A stretch of 64,000 nt of DNA from Chroicocephalus ridibundus (lineage: Eukaryota; Chordata; Aves; Charadriiformes; Laridae). The stretch lies in assembly GCF_963924245.1 (NCBI RefSeq), contig NC_086291.1, positions 3,680,306 through 3,744,305 of the forward strand. The letters run 5' to 3'. The notes under the pieces were generated by a model. It searched no databases, was not told where the DNA came from, and saw nothing but the letters and a program-made list of their open reading frames with translations. Each line of letters starts with the position of its first letter. Positions within the stretch are counted from its first letter, which is position 1. Shown here piece by piece: positions 35,044 to 47,400 of the stretch. Made by a program: the position numbers and the translations under genes.

Positions 35044-38000
35044 TTCTGTGTCCTTTAAAGTTTTTTGACCAAAGTCTTTAGGACAACCAAGATTTACCTA
35101 GACATTCCTGTAAAGAAAAGTATATACACACACCGAGACAGAAAACACGTCAACAGAATCTTCATGTGGTTTGACCAATTTTAAACATTCCCTTCACCTT
35201 CTAATGAAAACTCGGAGTAACTGAGTGAGAAATCCACGTGATATATACTTCATTGTAGATTTTTTTTTCAAAAACTTGGGCTATTCTTTTGTTTTTCAGA
35301 CAAAACTTTCAAAATGTTACTAATGTGTCCACAAACGGTATTTTCAAGGGAATTACAAAAAATAAGATTCCTAAATTGATTTTTTAAAGTGCAATTTGTG
35401 GGTTTTAGTCTCTTCTAAACCTACATTAAGACTGGTGCACAGAAAGCTTTGTAAAGAAATCCTGTTTTTTTCCAAATTGGCATAACCTGACATACCATGT
35501 AATGAGAATAAACCGCAAAGCATACGTTGTGCTTAACATTAATTCTTTCCTTCACACAAGAAAGATGTACTTTTGGAATACTTGCTAACATGCGTTTTAC
35601 TTGTGGGTTCAAAGAGACAAGAACGCTCTGTTAGCTTCGTTCTCTTGCCTGATATTTGTTGCCTCTCCCTTTTGTCTCTTTCACTGAGTGCTTTTTGTGC
35701 ATGTCAGTTTTGTTTCCTGAAATACTTTCAGAAATAGACAGGAAGTGGATGGAAAATAAATGCTTGAATCAAATAAAATCTCACAGCTAAGATCATCCTG
35801 TGACTTGTCTGCTTTTTGTTTGTTAACCCTAAAGCTGATAATATAGCTGTGAAAGCGGGAAGATACCATGGACATTAAAATAAAAAAATAGCCTTGGGCA
35901 ACTCATCACACAGGATTTCATTCTAAAATGTATCTCCATGTGTAAAAGTAGCAGAGGGTTTGACTTAATGATTTCAGCAGTCTGTCTTGTGCTTCATTAT
36001 CCGTAAAAGAATACAGGAGCTATTTTGTGTGGATGAGATGAAAATATGGTTACGAGGTCCGTCAGATAGTTTGTTAATCCCAGAAACCAAGTAGCCAGCA
36101 GAAAGAAGTATTTGTTATTCCAAGTTACAGTGTTTCTGTAGAAACAGAAGATGTGTGTCCACTAATCCAGGAAATAGAAACTGCTATGGGATTCTTTCAT
36201 CCTGATGCGCTGTGGTTTGTGATACCAGTGCATGCTCTTGTCAGGACTGCGCTGCTTCGTCACAGCAGTCGGAAGCAAGCCACGGGTGACCAGACAGAGC
36301 AACATTGTGAACCTTAGCAAAACGTTATTTCTCTTTCCTGTAGATGGTATTCCACTTGACCGTCAATCTTGTACTAAAAACTTTCCGCTTCTTTTGCAAC
36401 CCTCTCCTTTGTCTGTAAAGCCTTTTAGAATTAGTGCCACCTTTGGAACTTGTGTCGGATACTGCTGGAGTTATGTTCTATATCTGAACGCGCATATCTG
36501 CGTTTCTATATGCTTGTTGAGTTGCCTAGCTGAAGTTTAGAGAGGGTTAACAGAGTAAGCAGATAGTACTGCGGGGCCAGTAGAGAGTTAGTGAGGTCTC
36601 TGTTTTCATCTTGTAATTGTCAGCTATGGCATGTTTACCATAAGGGCTGTGAAAAGTGTGATGCAAGATGTAAAGCTGTCCCACTGTGTTAATAATAAAT
36701 TGGCTACAGTAGTATTTATCAAAATGTCTGTCCTATGATGATTTTCTGTGTTGCTGCCTGCTTTAGCTCTCTCCTGTCAATCAAGTTGTCCATCCTAGTG
36801 TTTCTGGAGTTCTGATCGCTCTGACTGCACTGGAATAATCTCTCTGGATTGTTTTCCCCAAAACAGTTGCAAAGCAATAAAAATAATTAGACAATGTACT
36901 ATGTCATCCTCCTGTCTCATTCCCAGATAAAATGATATCTGCTGGCCTTGCAGATATTTGGGAATCCTTTCAACATTCCAACAAGACAGAGAAGTATTAT
37001 TCTGTATCTGTAAAAATAAAGAACATAAAAAGTAAAGACCAGAGTTTAAAAAAAGAATTTGAAGTGCCTAGCCTTTAAAAAACTGTATAAAGCTTTTTGC
37101 TGGAGATGCTGCAGATCCATGCCAGGAGTTAAATCCAAATCTTCCCTAAGTATCGGTGCAGTTCAGTCATTGCGCAAATGACTCCATAAACCTGTCCTTT
37201 TTTTTTTTTAAGTCCATTTTAGGATTTTCTGCAATATGCTTAACCATGATCTGGAAGAGCAGTAGCAGGTAGAAGCATTCAGCTTTGGACACTTTGCAGT
37301 CACTCACACAGTGTGAAAGTCGTCGTACTTAATTGTGCTTACTGTATTAATAAGTTACTCTGGATTGTGGTTGTTCAGTTAGGTCAACCTGTGCATCCTT
37401 CGCTCGTGTTTTCCAAAAGAGTGGATTTCGAGATATTTTAGAAGAAACTCTCTGACTAGTTATTCCTCCTGCAATTTAAATCAGAACTATGCTATGGCAA
37501 CTTCCTGTGACAGTATTTTGTTATCCTGACGGTTTCCCTCTCCACCACCACCCACTACTTATTACATGAAGATATCACTTCTGCTTTCAGGACCTGATAA
37601 CACCTTAAATGTTAGGTTTCATTATGTTTCCAAAGATGTATTACTGTACGTGTGCCAGTAAAACTTCTCAGCTCCACAGGAAGGTCTTTGTGTTTGAAAT
37701 GCTCTGTTAGAATTTTTTTGGAGAACATCTGTTGTCACCCCATCAAGAACTGTTTCCTTTGTTCCTCAAGAGTATATTCAGTTATATTTGCTTACACAGC
37801 TATGTCTATTCAGTCTTCTAGCATCTTTTCTCAGTAGTTTTTTTTATTTTATTTTTAGATTCATTAGGTGTTTAGTCCATTTCTGCACCGAGAACCATTC
37901 CTGTTGCTTGCTCTGCAGTTTTCAAACCTGTTTCCTCCAGAAAATGATGTTGAACACAATAAGGTTGGGTGGTTATGCACCCAGTTGGGGAAATGCCAAA

Positions 38001-39138
38001 GGCAGGATTTTGCAAGCATCCATACGTTTCCGTTGCCTCATAGGACTGTCACTAATTGTGTGATTGCCTGTTATTTCACTAATACGTCCTATAGTCTTTC
38101 AAACTCGGTGTAGTCTCCTTCCTAACTACTTTGCCATTTTCAGTTTTGTAAATGGTCGCTACATGGCTGCTTTAAAAAAATGCATCCTTTAAATTCATTT
38201 AAGTCGTGATTTTTAACCAGCTACTATGTTCTGGGTTCAACCTGCTTCAGAGTCTGCCAAGAGGTGAAATGCAAGAGATTATTCTGTTTGCATCTTCTGC
38301 CTGAATCTGAGGACAAAAAATAGCTTAACTTTAGACATACGCTTAAGTGTTTTTCTAGACTGAAATTTGATCAAGACTCTTCCCACTTTCTTCTTCTCAA
38401 TCTGTGTTACCTGGAGAACCCTTCTAATCTCCGTGAATTACAAGAAAATTGCATTCTATATGGAAACCTTCGCACTGACGGGGTAAATGGCTGATAATAT
38501 TTGATACAGCTCTATGACATCCTATGTGTCGCAGCTGCTTTTTTTCACCCCAGAGCTGCTTTTCGTTTCCTTTTGTTCATGTACCATCTCTCTTTGTTCA
38601 TGTATCAGCTACCTTTGGCCATCCTGCCACAAGTTCTCAAGTACCTCTAGGAGGAGTTGGACTCTTCAGAGCTGAATCAAGTATGGAGAAATGTCACAGC
38701 ATCAGATCAGGGCAACTTTTATATGTATGAAGCAAAGACACATTGGGGAGCAGTGGATGTCAATAAGAGGGGGTTGTAGGCTTCAGTTTCTGCAGGAAGT
38801 ATGTCTGAAACTTAAAACCGTGTTGTCTCTTTGCCTTCTGCTTCCTGAAGGTGGAGCCAAACCCCCTATCAGATCTCCAAATCTTCTGAAGTTGTTCTTT
38901 ATCAAACGGCAAAGACTTAGTGCTCCGGTGTTTTTCCTTGTACGACAGAGGAAACTGGAAAGTGGATGTGAGGATTCTGTCTGGCCAAGACGCATTTTGC
39001 ACTACGCGCACTCTATAGACCTAAGACTGTAGCAACGGAAAAGAAAGGAAATGTAAGAATAAAAAGGGCAGCCTCAATGCTGTTTGCACCGTGTGTGATG
39101 AAGATCTCGTTCCGTAAACTCCCAACAAAAGAAAGTGT

Positions 39139-39318
39139 TTAAAAAATACTGCTTGTCTCAAACACAAACTCCTCGCTTTTCCCAGGATTTCTGATTCTTA
39201 TTCTTCGTGCTTCATTATAATCTGGAACATACTCATGCTCCGATAATTCTCCATTATACATTTGAATGGCTGCTTTCAAGACTGCAGTGCACTCTCCGAG
39301 GAGCACAGTTCTCAGGCT
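39139..39318 (-). CDS. Unrecognised coding-like frame, possible last exon or retrocopy fragment
   Basis: I do not recognise this protein. On the minus strand an acceptor-like ATGCATCTGCAG is followed by 59 codons and TAA. The peptide begins SLRTVLLGECTAVLKAAIQ, includes MYNGELSEHEYVPDYNEARR and ends EEFVFETSSIF. Unlike neighbouring chance frames it has balanced composition: an amphipathic helix-like first half, an acidic-aromatic middle, a basic RIRIRNPGK patch and a hydrophobic end. The frame stays open upstream to a stop near 39380. No AATAAA is evident shortly after the stop. It could be a terminal exon of an unknown minus-strand gene, a fragment of a processed pseudogene, or chance. Confidence 0.2.
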   Translation of the reverse strand, partial: SLRTVLLGECTAVLKAAIQMYNGELSEHEYVPDYNEARRIRIRNPGKSEEFVFETSSIF

Positions 39319-41269
39319 CTGCAGATGCATATGACACAGCAGAATTTTAGGCAGTATAAAAATTATAAAGATCAGTTTCCATTACTCTAATTACTATATA
39401 AATCCTATCTTTAAGAGGCTTAGAACAGGCCTATTTAACCTTGGTTTGAGCTGAGGCTTGGTCCAAGTCTGATAAGTTGAACACCCAATTCTTTTTCTTT
39501 TTTTTTTTTCCTTTTCTCTGCAGCATCGTAACTTAGTGGGGAGTGGGGCGGGGAGGGAGATGGATCCAGCGCATCCTCTGCACTCTGACAGGGAGGTGGC
39601 TGTAATGGGGCAACATACCTGTCCCCGACCAACAGCAAGCCTAAATGAGATGTGCGTTTTATTCCCTCTGAAAAGCACCGTTTCTCCCCTTGGAACCTGT
39701 GGCTGCCTCTCCAACACAGCTGTACTCCAGAGCAGGTGTGTGAGACGGCTCGGAGGCAGAGGATCCACAGAGTGCAACTAGCAGCGCTTGGGTAAACCGT
39801 CAGATCCTACACTCGTCCGAGGGCTGTAGCAGAAATTCCCCATCTTTTATGTCATTTGCACCACCTCGATGAAAGCGAAGGCGCTGGCTGCCCTGGTGCT
39901 TCCCTTTCTGGTAGCTGAGATGCCTGGAGCTGCCTCCAGCTGCCTTTCAGGTCAAAGCATTCAAAGCTGAGAAAGAAGTTGGCAGCACCATATGCAGAGG
40001 TTGGTGATACCCTGCTCTGTTGCTTAAGCACGCCAGACTCTTAGCTGTAGGCCAGAGAGCAGCTTTGATATGGATAGCCATTACTCGCTCAAAAGAAAGT
40101 CTGGCACAGCATTTTCCATGTCATGAACCTGTTCTGCGGTGGGTGCTTTGCCCCCGAGTCAGTAGAGCCGTAGGAATGGCTTTATTCATGTATTCTGTTT
40201 CCTTTACGCAGAGTCTTCTTCAAAGTTCCTTGGGTTTACCATGGGGAAAACATGGCAAGAACATGTAAGAGGAGATCACTGCCTGCGAAGAACTGACTGA
40301 GTGTTCACCTTGAGCCTGACGAGGCTGCCCACCATATGGATTGTGTTGGCAGCGGCAGAAGCTTGGGGAATGCAGAGGTGGGGGGTAATTTTTAGGGCTT
40401 TCATTCCATGGTCCCATTGATTATAACCCTATTAAGAGGATGATGCATGCGACTTCTAAGTTATTTTGTTAACCAAGTGTAAGCAATGGATGTGTCATGC
40501 TAACAAACATAATTGCTGGTGTGTCTAATACAGTATGAAAGTACAGTATAGTGAATTTAAAAGGTTGTGGTAATCTAAGAATGTTAAAAGGGAAATGTGT
40601 GCAGGGGGAGGTGTGGGGGTTGGGGAGAAAAACGACTTACTTGACATTCACTGTCTTCCTCCCAGCTCCTTTGCTAAAGTAGGAACAGAATCGGAACAAA
40701 AAAATGTTTGTTTTACAGCTGTACCAAGTTACGGCGTGGACTCGTGCTCCCCCCCTCCTCTCCCACTTGCATCAAGTACATCCTGTACTTTTGGCAACAT
40801 GTTGACTGGATATTTAAAAGCTGTGAACTGTTCTGAAAGTTTCACATACTGGGTTATGGGCCATGTGTGTTTGATCAAAATTCAATTACTGCACTGTACC
40901 ATGCTTGGAAACCTATCATCCCAAGTTATGAAGTATGACGAAATAGGCTAATCTAATTGGTTCAGTATGGGAGCAGTATCAACCAAGCTTGTTATGATAA
41001 ATAGCTTCCTGTGTTAAAGGTTCTCTAGAGCTTAAGTATCTTGGCTCACCTCCCTCTACAAAATAAGAATAGTGTTCCCTGGGAACAGTTACATCACTGT
41101 CCCTCTCCTACATTCACAATTAAAGGTTTGTGGATTTATTTTTTTCATCTTGCTATTCCTTGAATAGATAAACCGTGGCCATCTACCCCATTTCCCACTT
41201 CCATCTCCTTCCCCTTTCCTCAGGTTAGGTCGTGTGGTGCTTACCATGAGTCTGCCTGCTCCGTTTCAG

Positions 41270-41440
41270 GGGCAAACTTGACCAGGACGCCAAAACCCAC
41301 CCTGGGCTGGAGGCTGGGGTTTGTGCCCTGCTGCGTCAGTACGGATGACATGTCCACTTGTATAAAGATTCGGAATTTTTGATGTTAGACGTGGAAGCAC
41401 TTTAATCTTTCTAAGCATCTAATAAAAGAACTTTTGTATA
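41270..41440 (+). other. TM2D1: Possible non-coding last exon of TM2D1
   Basis: A good acceptor (CTGCCTGCTCCGTTTCAG) is followed by about 150 bases and AATAAA at 41421-41426. After the signal comes a GU-rich stretch (TTTTGTATAGTG, TGGGTGTCCTG), as expected downstream of a cleavage site. Together with the strong donor 8 bases after the TM2D1 stop, this makes a candidate 3'UTR exon. The link is inference; the exon could equally belong to another transcript or be chance. Confidence 0.35.
41421..41426 (+). terminator. Candidate poly(A) signal AATAAA
   Basis: The hexamer is within AAGCATCTAATAAAAGAAC and is followed by U- and GU-rich sequence over the next 40 bases. It would end the candidate last TM2D1 exon near 41440. 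Confidence 0.4.
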
Positions 41441-44400
41441 GTGAATTTTGTACCTATGGGTGTCCTGTTATCTTCTTGAAACTGAAATTTTACTTCACCA
41501 GTAGTTAAACGCAAATCCAGGGTGCGAGTGCTGGATTATGACTAGGGAAGGACTATTTTCTAAGCCTGGATTTGTAGTCACTAAATTTGTCACTAAGACA
41601 GTGAGCTGTCGCCCATGAGATGATACTGCCTTTGTGATTTTATCTGGTCCATCTTTGGCAAGAAGTGCTTAGCTCGGATTTTGATGTCACAGTAATAGTG
41701 TCAGGGGGAAAAAAAAAAAAAAAACAAACATGAAAAAGTGGCTCCTTATGCTCTGGCCATTCAATTTTTTCCTTTCTTGAACCACACCCCCCACAAGCCT
41801 AACTCTGAAATCCCCTTCAGGCAAAAGAATTGTGCGATGATCCTTTTACAAAGCCGTAATGTAGGCCTGATATTGCGAGGGCCTTGCAGCATTGGTGAAA
41901 TTTCTCCCAAGAATAAAGTTATTCACTTCCTTCAGGCTTGGTAGAACGAGTCCTTGCGTAAGTGAGTCTTCGTATTAGCCCCAAGACTGCCTAATACCTG
42001 GATTAAGCCTGTATGGTGATTAATGCCTATTTACTATATCTGTTATCCCACTGCGTTTTGCTCTTCAGCCTTGATTAAGCCCTTTGCTTTACCATTTAAA
42101 ATGTCCTGCTTAACCTTCTGCTTGCAAACGTACGCAGTGCTGAGGTCTGCATTTTTAACTAGAACAAGTTCTACCATAAATAATAGCATTTAATTTTAAA
42201 GTGCAACAGCTACAGTCACCACTTGATTAAATGACAAAGAACAGCGATTGCAAACTGGGGAACACAGAGTTTTTCACAACAAATGTCTACGTCTACGTAA
42301 GAGAAAAAAAAAATACCTTCGTGCTGCCGATTAGCACTTTTATTTTCCATGTTTATAGAATATTCTTACCAAAAGAGCCTAAACAGTGACTCTCTGCGAT
42401 TTCCCCAAATATCTTTTGAAGGAGATAAACTAGATTAATCTCTCTTTATAAAGTTCCCACAAGAAAGCTCACAGACACAGTAGCTTTACCTTCAAAAATA
42501 GAATGTGACTGTAGGCACTTATGCTAATCTCTTTTTTGGCAAATCAGCTTTTTTGTATTGAATCTTGCTTGATTGAATAGCACTGGAGCTGCCAGAGTAA
42601 ATGCTATTATCAATGTACAGTAATTAAGGAAATAGTCCTTGTCACTCCAACAGTGTCCAGGCAGTGCCTTCTGTAATAAAGTTAAACGATAAAGAAATCT
42701 CTTCAGGGCGTAGATACTGGACCGGGGAAGCTCTTGACGTGCAGCAAAATAACGCAGTGTAGAATTACAGGTGACGGGGCAAAGCGTAAATGCCCGTGGA
42801 ATTCATGCTAAATGCATGTTTGACTCTAAAGAGATGCTCAGCACCTAAACACATAATTGTTTAATTTGTCATGTAATTTCCTGACTCAGGGCAGGCGAGC
42901 ATCTCCCAGTCTCCACCCTTAAAAAAAATGTGTGTGAGGGAGAAGAGGGGGGAGCCCCTTCCATCACTCAGCAACTTCAAAGATCGTTTCCCCCTTCGGG
43001 CAGCAGCCTGCGCAAATGATAAACCTTGCTTTGAGAGCGGCAGAGCCGGGCTCTGCCAAATCCATTTGGGGAGAGAATTTCAGTAAAAAGGACTTGTCAT
43101 TCCTTCCCCCCGCCCTTCCGTTTCACTTGAAACTTTACAGCCCGGCAGTACTTTGGTGGATTGCAATTGTTCCTGCAGCACCCGGAGAGAGATTCCCCAA
43201 GGAGACAGAGAGAGAGAGAGAAACCTTTGGACATCTTCTGTAGTACAGCCTTATCGCGCGCACCAAGAGGTGTAAAATGTAGTAAAGGAGGGTAATTCTG
43301 AGATAGCAGAAATAATAACTTAATGAGCAGAGAAGCCTGATCTGCGCCGCCGGAGTTTGCTCAAAGCTTCTCAGCTGCAGCCCCACGTCGGGATCGCTGC
43401 AGTGAACGGCTCTGGCCTAAGACGTGCCGAGGGCTGCACGCGAGAGCGGGGATCTTTTGTCTGACGAAGCTACGTGCAGCAGATACGTTGTTTAATGGGC
43501 AATAAATAACAAGGGAAGATATTTAATCAAGTGTGCCGGGAAATACCGCTCACGTAAAAATACACGTTTCAAAAGATACAGCTTGGGAAGGGAACGCTTG
43601 AAAAGAGCCCGTCGCGAGGCTGCTAAATTTCATCCCACGACTTGTAAAACACACGCAGAAGGATTCTGGCCCCTCTTCTGCTCTCCCCCAGCAGCCTCTG
43701 TCTTACCTAAACTCTGTATAATAATTTTCATATTTCATAAATCTGGCCGTTTTGCTCAGGCGCGCGCTACTGAGGATTTTAGCATTCCCTGCAACGCTCC
43801 GTTTTAATGCATTGACATTCCGAAGGCTGGGCATCGTAACCTCTCCATTAAATCTTTGACACAATGAAGTGTCTTCTAAATAAAATAATTCAGAGGAATC
43901 GATCCAGTGAACTTCAGGGTGCACCTTTTCAATTATTTTTTAAAGATGGAAGTGTTTCGTGCATATTGAGCGCCAGATTCGGGGGACTGGGAGGGAGGGG
44001 AGTCACGTCGTGAGAGCGGACCCGAGCTCCGCTCCAGCAGGAGCTTACAGGAACACTCGGAGGGGAGCGAACGCTCCAGCCCTTCCTGTGCTTCCAGCGT
44101 GACTCCGAACTTGGCTTTGCTGGATCCGGGCCTCTTTTCTGTTGTGTGTAAAACATTAATGTGCTATATATTGTTCCAAAGGATTCGGGGTTGGGGTTTT
44201 TTTTGGTTTTTTTTTTTTTTTACGTACCCCTAGCTCGACCTTCGGGACTGTCTGCCTGAATCAGAGCAGAAGTGCTCTGGTCAGAATTAAAAAAAAAATA
44301 AAAAATGATAGCCCAGGCAGCGGGTTTTTTAATTGAGGCATGCCAAATACCAAAGGCAGATGCTTTTTCATTCTGTAGCTCCTGGATACGCCGTCTACTT

Positions 44401-47400
44401 TTCGGTTTCAAGGACAAAGGAAACACTTATCCAATTAGATGAGGCATGAGATTGTGACATACGGGCTCTTTCCTTAAATAAAAAAAAAAAAATGTTGGAA
44501 AAAGATATTTGACCCTAAGTCAATAAGTGCTATTAAAATAATGAATACTCCATAAATCCAACCATATATACAGCCCGCGCTCAGAGTGGTTTTGCCGCTG
44601 GGAAGGCTGCGAGACCGCCCAGGAGAAAGCCCCACGCGGCTCACTTGTCCCAATCGCATTTTGAAGGCCTTACTTTTAAAACAGGGTATGAAAAAGTGTA
44701 AGCCAATTAACCTGCGAGGCAGACTGCTCCTATCTTTTCCCATTTGACGTCTCTATCGAGTCGGCCCGGGTGATATCAAACATGATCTGGTTGTCAGAAC
44801 AGCTGCGTTTCCCCCGCGCGCTCCGCAAAGGCAAGGGAATCTCCTGCTCCTCTCGGGAGGCTCGTAGGAGATAATTTTTTTCCATTGGAACGTGGCTTGC
44901 CCAAGGCAATGCGGCTTTTCTCTGCCGTCGGGAGGAAACGGTTAATGCTTTATAGACGACGCACCTGAATCTTAAGCGTCCTAGAAGCACACTTGAATTT
45001 CTGCAGGAGGAGCATCGCACCTCTCTGCCGGAAGCTGGATGCGTCGGGGCCTACGCCGTTTCGCCCCCTCTATCTGGAGGCGGGGGGCAACTGTTAAACT
45101 CCAAAATAATTACAGCTCTTCTGTTTCCAGCCTCAGAGCCCCGATGTGTTTACTTTAGTCTTAACAGTTTACCAGGCAGCTGGAACTGTTGACTGATAAT
45201 TGCTGCGAGTTTCTGCTCCTCCAGAAGAGTGAAGAGCCTCCTCCGTCCTCCGCCCATTGTTCGTACAGTTGGCTTTGCCGAAATTAGTGAAATTAGGGTT
45301 ATCGACACCGCACGGAGGACTTGAGTCTCAGGTGCTGGGAATTAATGTTGCCTGTTTAATTACATCAGTTTACAGTCTGATCTGCTATCTGTCCTTTTTC
45401 ATAGAGCGTCGCTTAAAGGGAAATTGCAGTCTCTCATCCAACCGGGTGTGGGGCTGAGTGATACTGGAACAAATGGAAGTGACTGGAAAAATCGCTCTTG
45501 TTCTCCCAGCCAGGCCCAGCTGCCATTTTGATTTCTCTCCACCTTGGTGGCTGTCTCTGGACCTTTCCAGCGTTCCTCCTGCCATATGCTATTGCTGAGT
45601 CATTAGTTATGTATGACACCTAAGGAAGCCCCAAACCATGGTGTTCTTGGTGACAGCTCAGGATGCCTGGACCTCCCGGCGATTCTGGCCAAGAAGCAGC
45701 ACTCCTTGAACCCTTCCCAGCCCCAGCTGCAGCATAGAATGGGCTGGAAGCTGCATCTGTGCCCATTGGCGAGGTCCCAGCGAAGGGCAGTCGCAGCAGC
45801 ACCGCACTGATGGAGATCCCAACCGGTGGGAACCCCCCGGAGATGCAGGGAACGGGGGGCAGGCAGCAGGAGGAGCTGCATGGAGCTCCTGGAGATGTGT
45901 TTGGAGTGATGATGCTCCCCATCCTGTCTGCAGGAGCACCAGCGTGTCAGAGCATATCATTGGTCCGCTGCATCCCAGTGTGCGAAGGAACACGTGGGGC
46001 TGCCGTTCCTCCTGACATGGAGCCGGTAGCACCCAAAATGCTACTGAGCCTCCCCTGGACCCCAAAGTCATTGAAAAAAGTGCTGCCCGCGGTGACCCAG
46101 GGAGCGGAGATCGATGGTGTGGCTTGACTTCAGGCTGTAGTGCCTTGGGCCAGCTCAGCAGTCTCGCCGGCAAGGTAAACCCTCGCGTCATCACATTGCT
46201 ATTGCTCCCATCGCTTTTAGGAGAGCTTGTGCAGAACTCTTTTATTTCTGCAGTTTGCACGCCCATAAAAACCATCCAGAATACAGTGAGGTGAGGAAGA
46301 ATCACCATGAATTTTCATCATATTGGTATTTCTGGCACAGTTTACATCATGCCTATGTCCCTGCTGAGGAGGAGCAATAAATACCCCTTGCAAAGCTCAT
46401 ACTGTGATGGATGGGAGAGGAAACAGCGACCCGAAGGGTGTCACGTTCTGGAAACCCGACCTGGAAAGAAGGATCCACAATTAACGAGATGGGTAAGGGA
46501 GTCTCTGGGTCTTAGCAAAGCCCTTTGATTATCATAAAAAGAAAGTGTGCGCCAAACAGTTTTAAGCATCCCACGTATTATCAATGATTTTTCTGTTGAT
46601 AGGAAAAATTCAAAGGGGTGCTATTAGCATTCTGGGCAGAGAGGGAGCAGATCTATAGCACGGCTCTCAATAAATACGTCGCTGCAGTAAACTTCTTTAG
46701 CACTTTGCAATTCACATCTGATCTCTACTGACCTTTTTTTTCTCCTAATTAAACCTTTAGCTTGCAAATGAGCCATTTCCTTCATCAAACCGGTATATGG
46801 CAAGGGAGGAAATTCTACCCGCGATTTATAGGAGTTGCTGGTGACCTAACTGTCTATCACAACCTTTCCTAATTGATCTCTCTTTGAATTAAATTTGACC
46901 AATTACTTTCTCCTAGGTGAACAAAGATAAGACTATCCTTAAAAGCTATTGTGCCGACGGCAGCGAACAGAGCCGGGTGTATGTGGTGGGTGGAAGGTAA
47001 GAATCGGTTTTGTGCACGTAGTTGAGAAAGATGAAGGCCAACTGCCTCCAGCACCCAGAACCTCTGGTTTTCTCAACCAGCTGTTTCCCCAGAACGGTGT
47101 TTGTTTGAAGGTTTTTGAAGGGACGTGTGTGGGCATAGATGGCTGCTCTTGTGAGCTCTGTTCACATTCTCACTTCCACGCAGAGGGGATGCAAGCCTGC
47201 CGTCCCTCCTGCCCCGGTTTTGGAGCTGGATGACCAAACCAACCTCCCCCAAGCTGCTCACGCCCCACCGTCCTCTTCCAGCACAGTGATGTGGCAGCCT
47301 TTGAAGTCCCTTTCCAGCGTGCCATCCAGGAAGAAATCCCCCAAATCAAGAACTGGCTGTGCCTCCACTGGTCTGTCTCACAATGAGCACTTACAAAGGG

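Larger units (their letters stand above)
34137..41269 (+). other. Downstream of TM2D1 coding: 3'UTR, possible 3'UTR intron, or intergenic
   Basis: This is AT-rich sequence with no recognised gene. It contains the candidate poly(A) signals near 35.0 kb and one coding-like minus-strand frame at 39139-39318. If the donor at 34137 is used, the whole stretch could be a 7.1-kb 3'UTR intron. I see no known repeat family. Confidence 0.5.

Noticed and set aside
45658..46308. 216-codon minus-strand frame
   Set aside because: It lies in GC-rich intergenic DNA, shares the region with other overlapping frames on both strands, and shows no domain, motif or splice context that I recognise.
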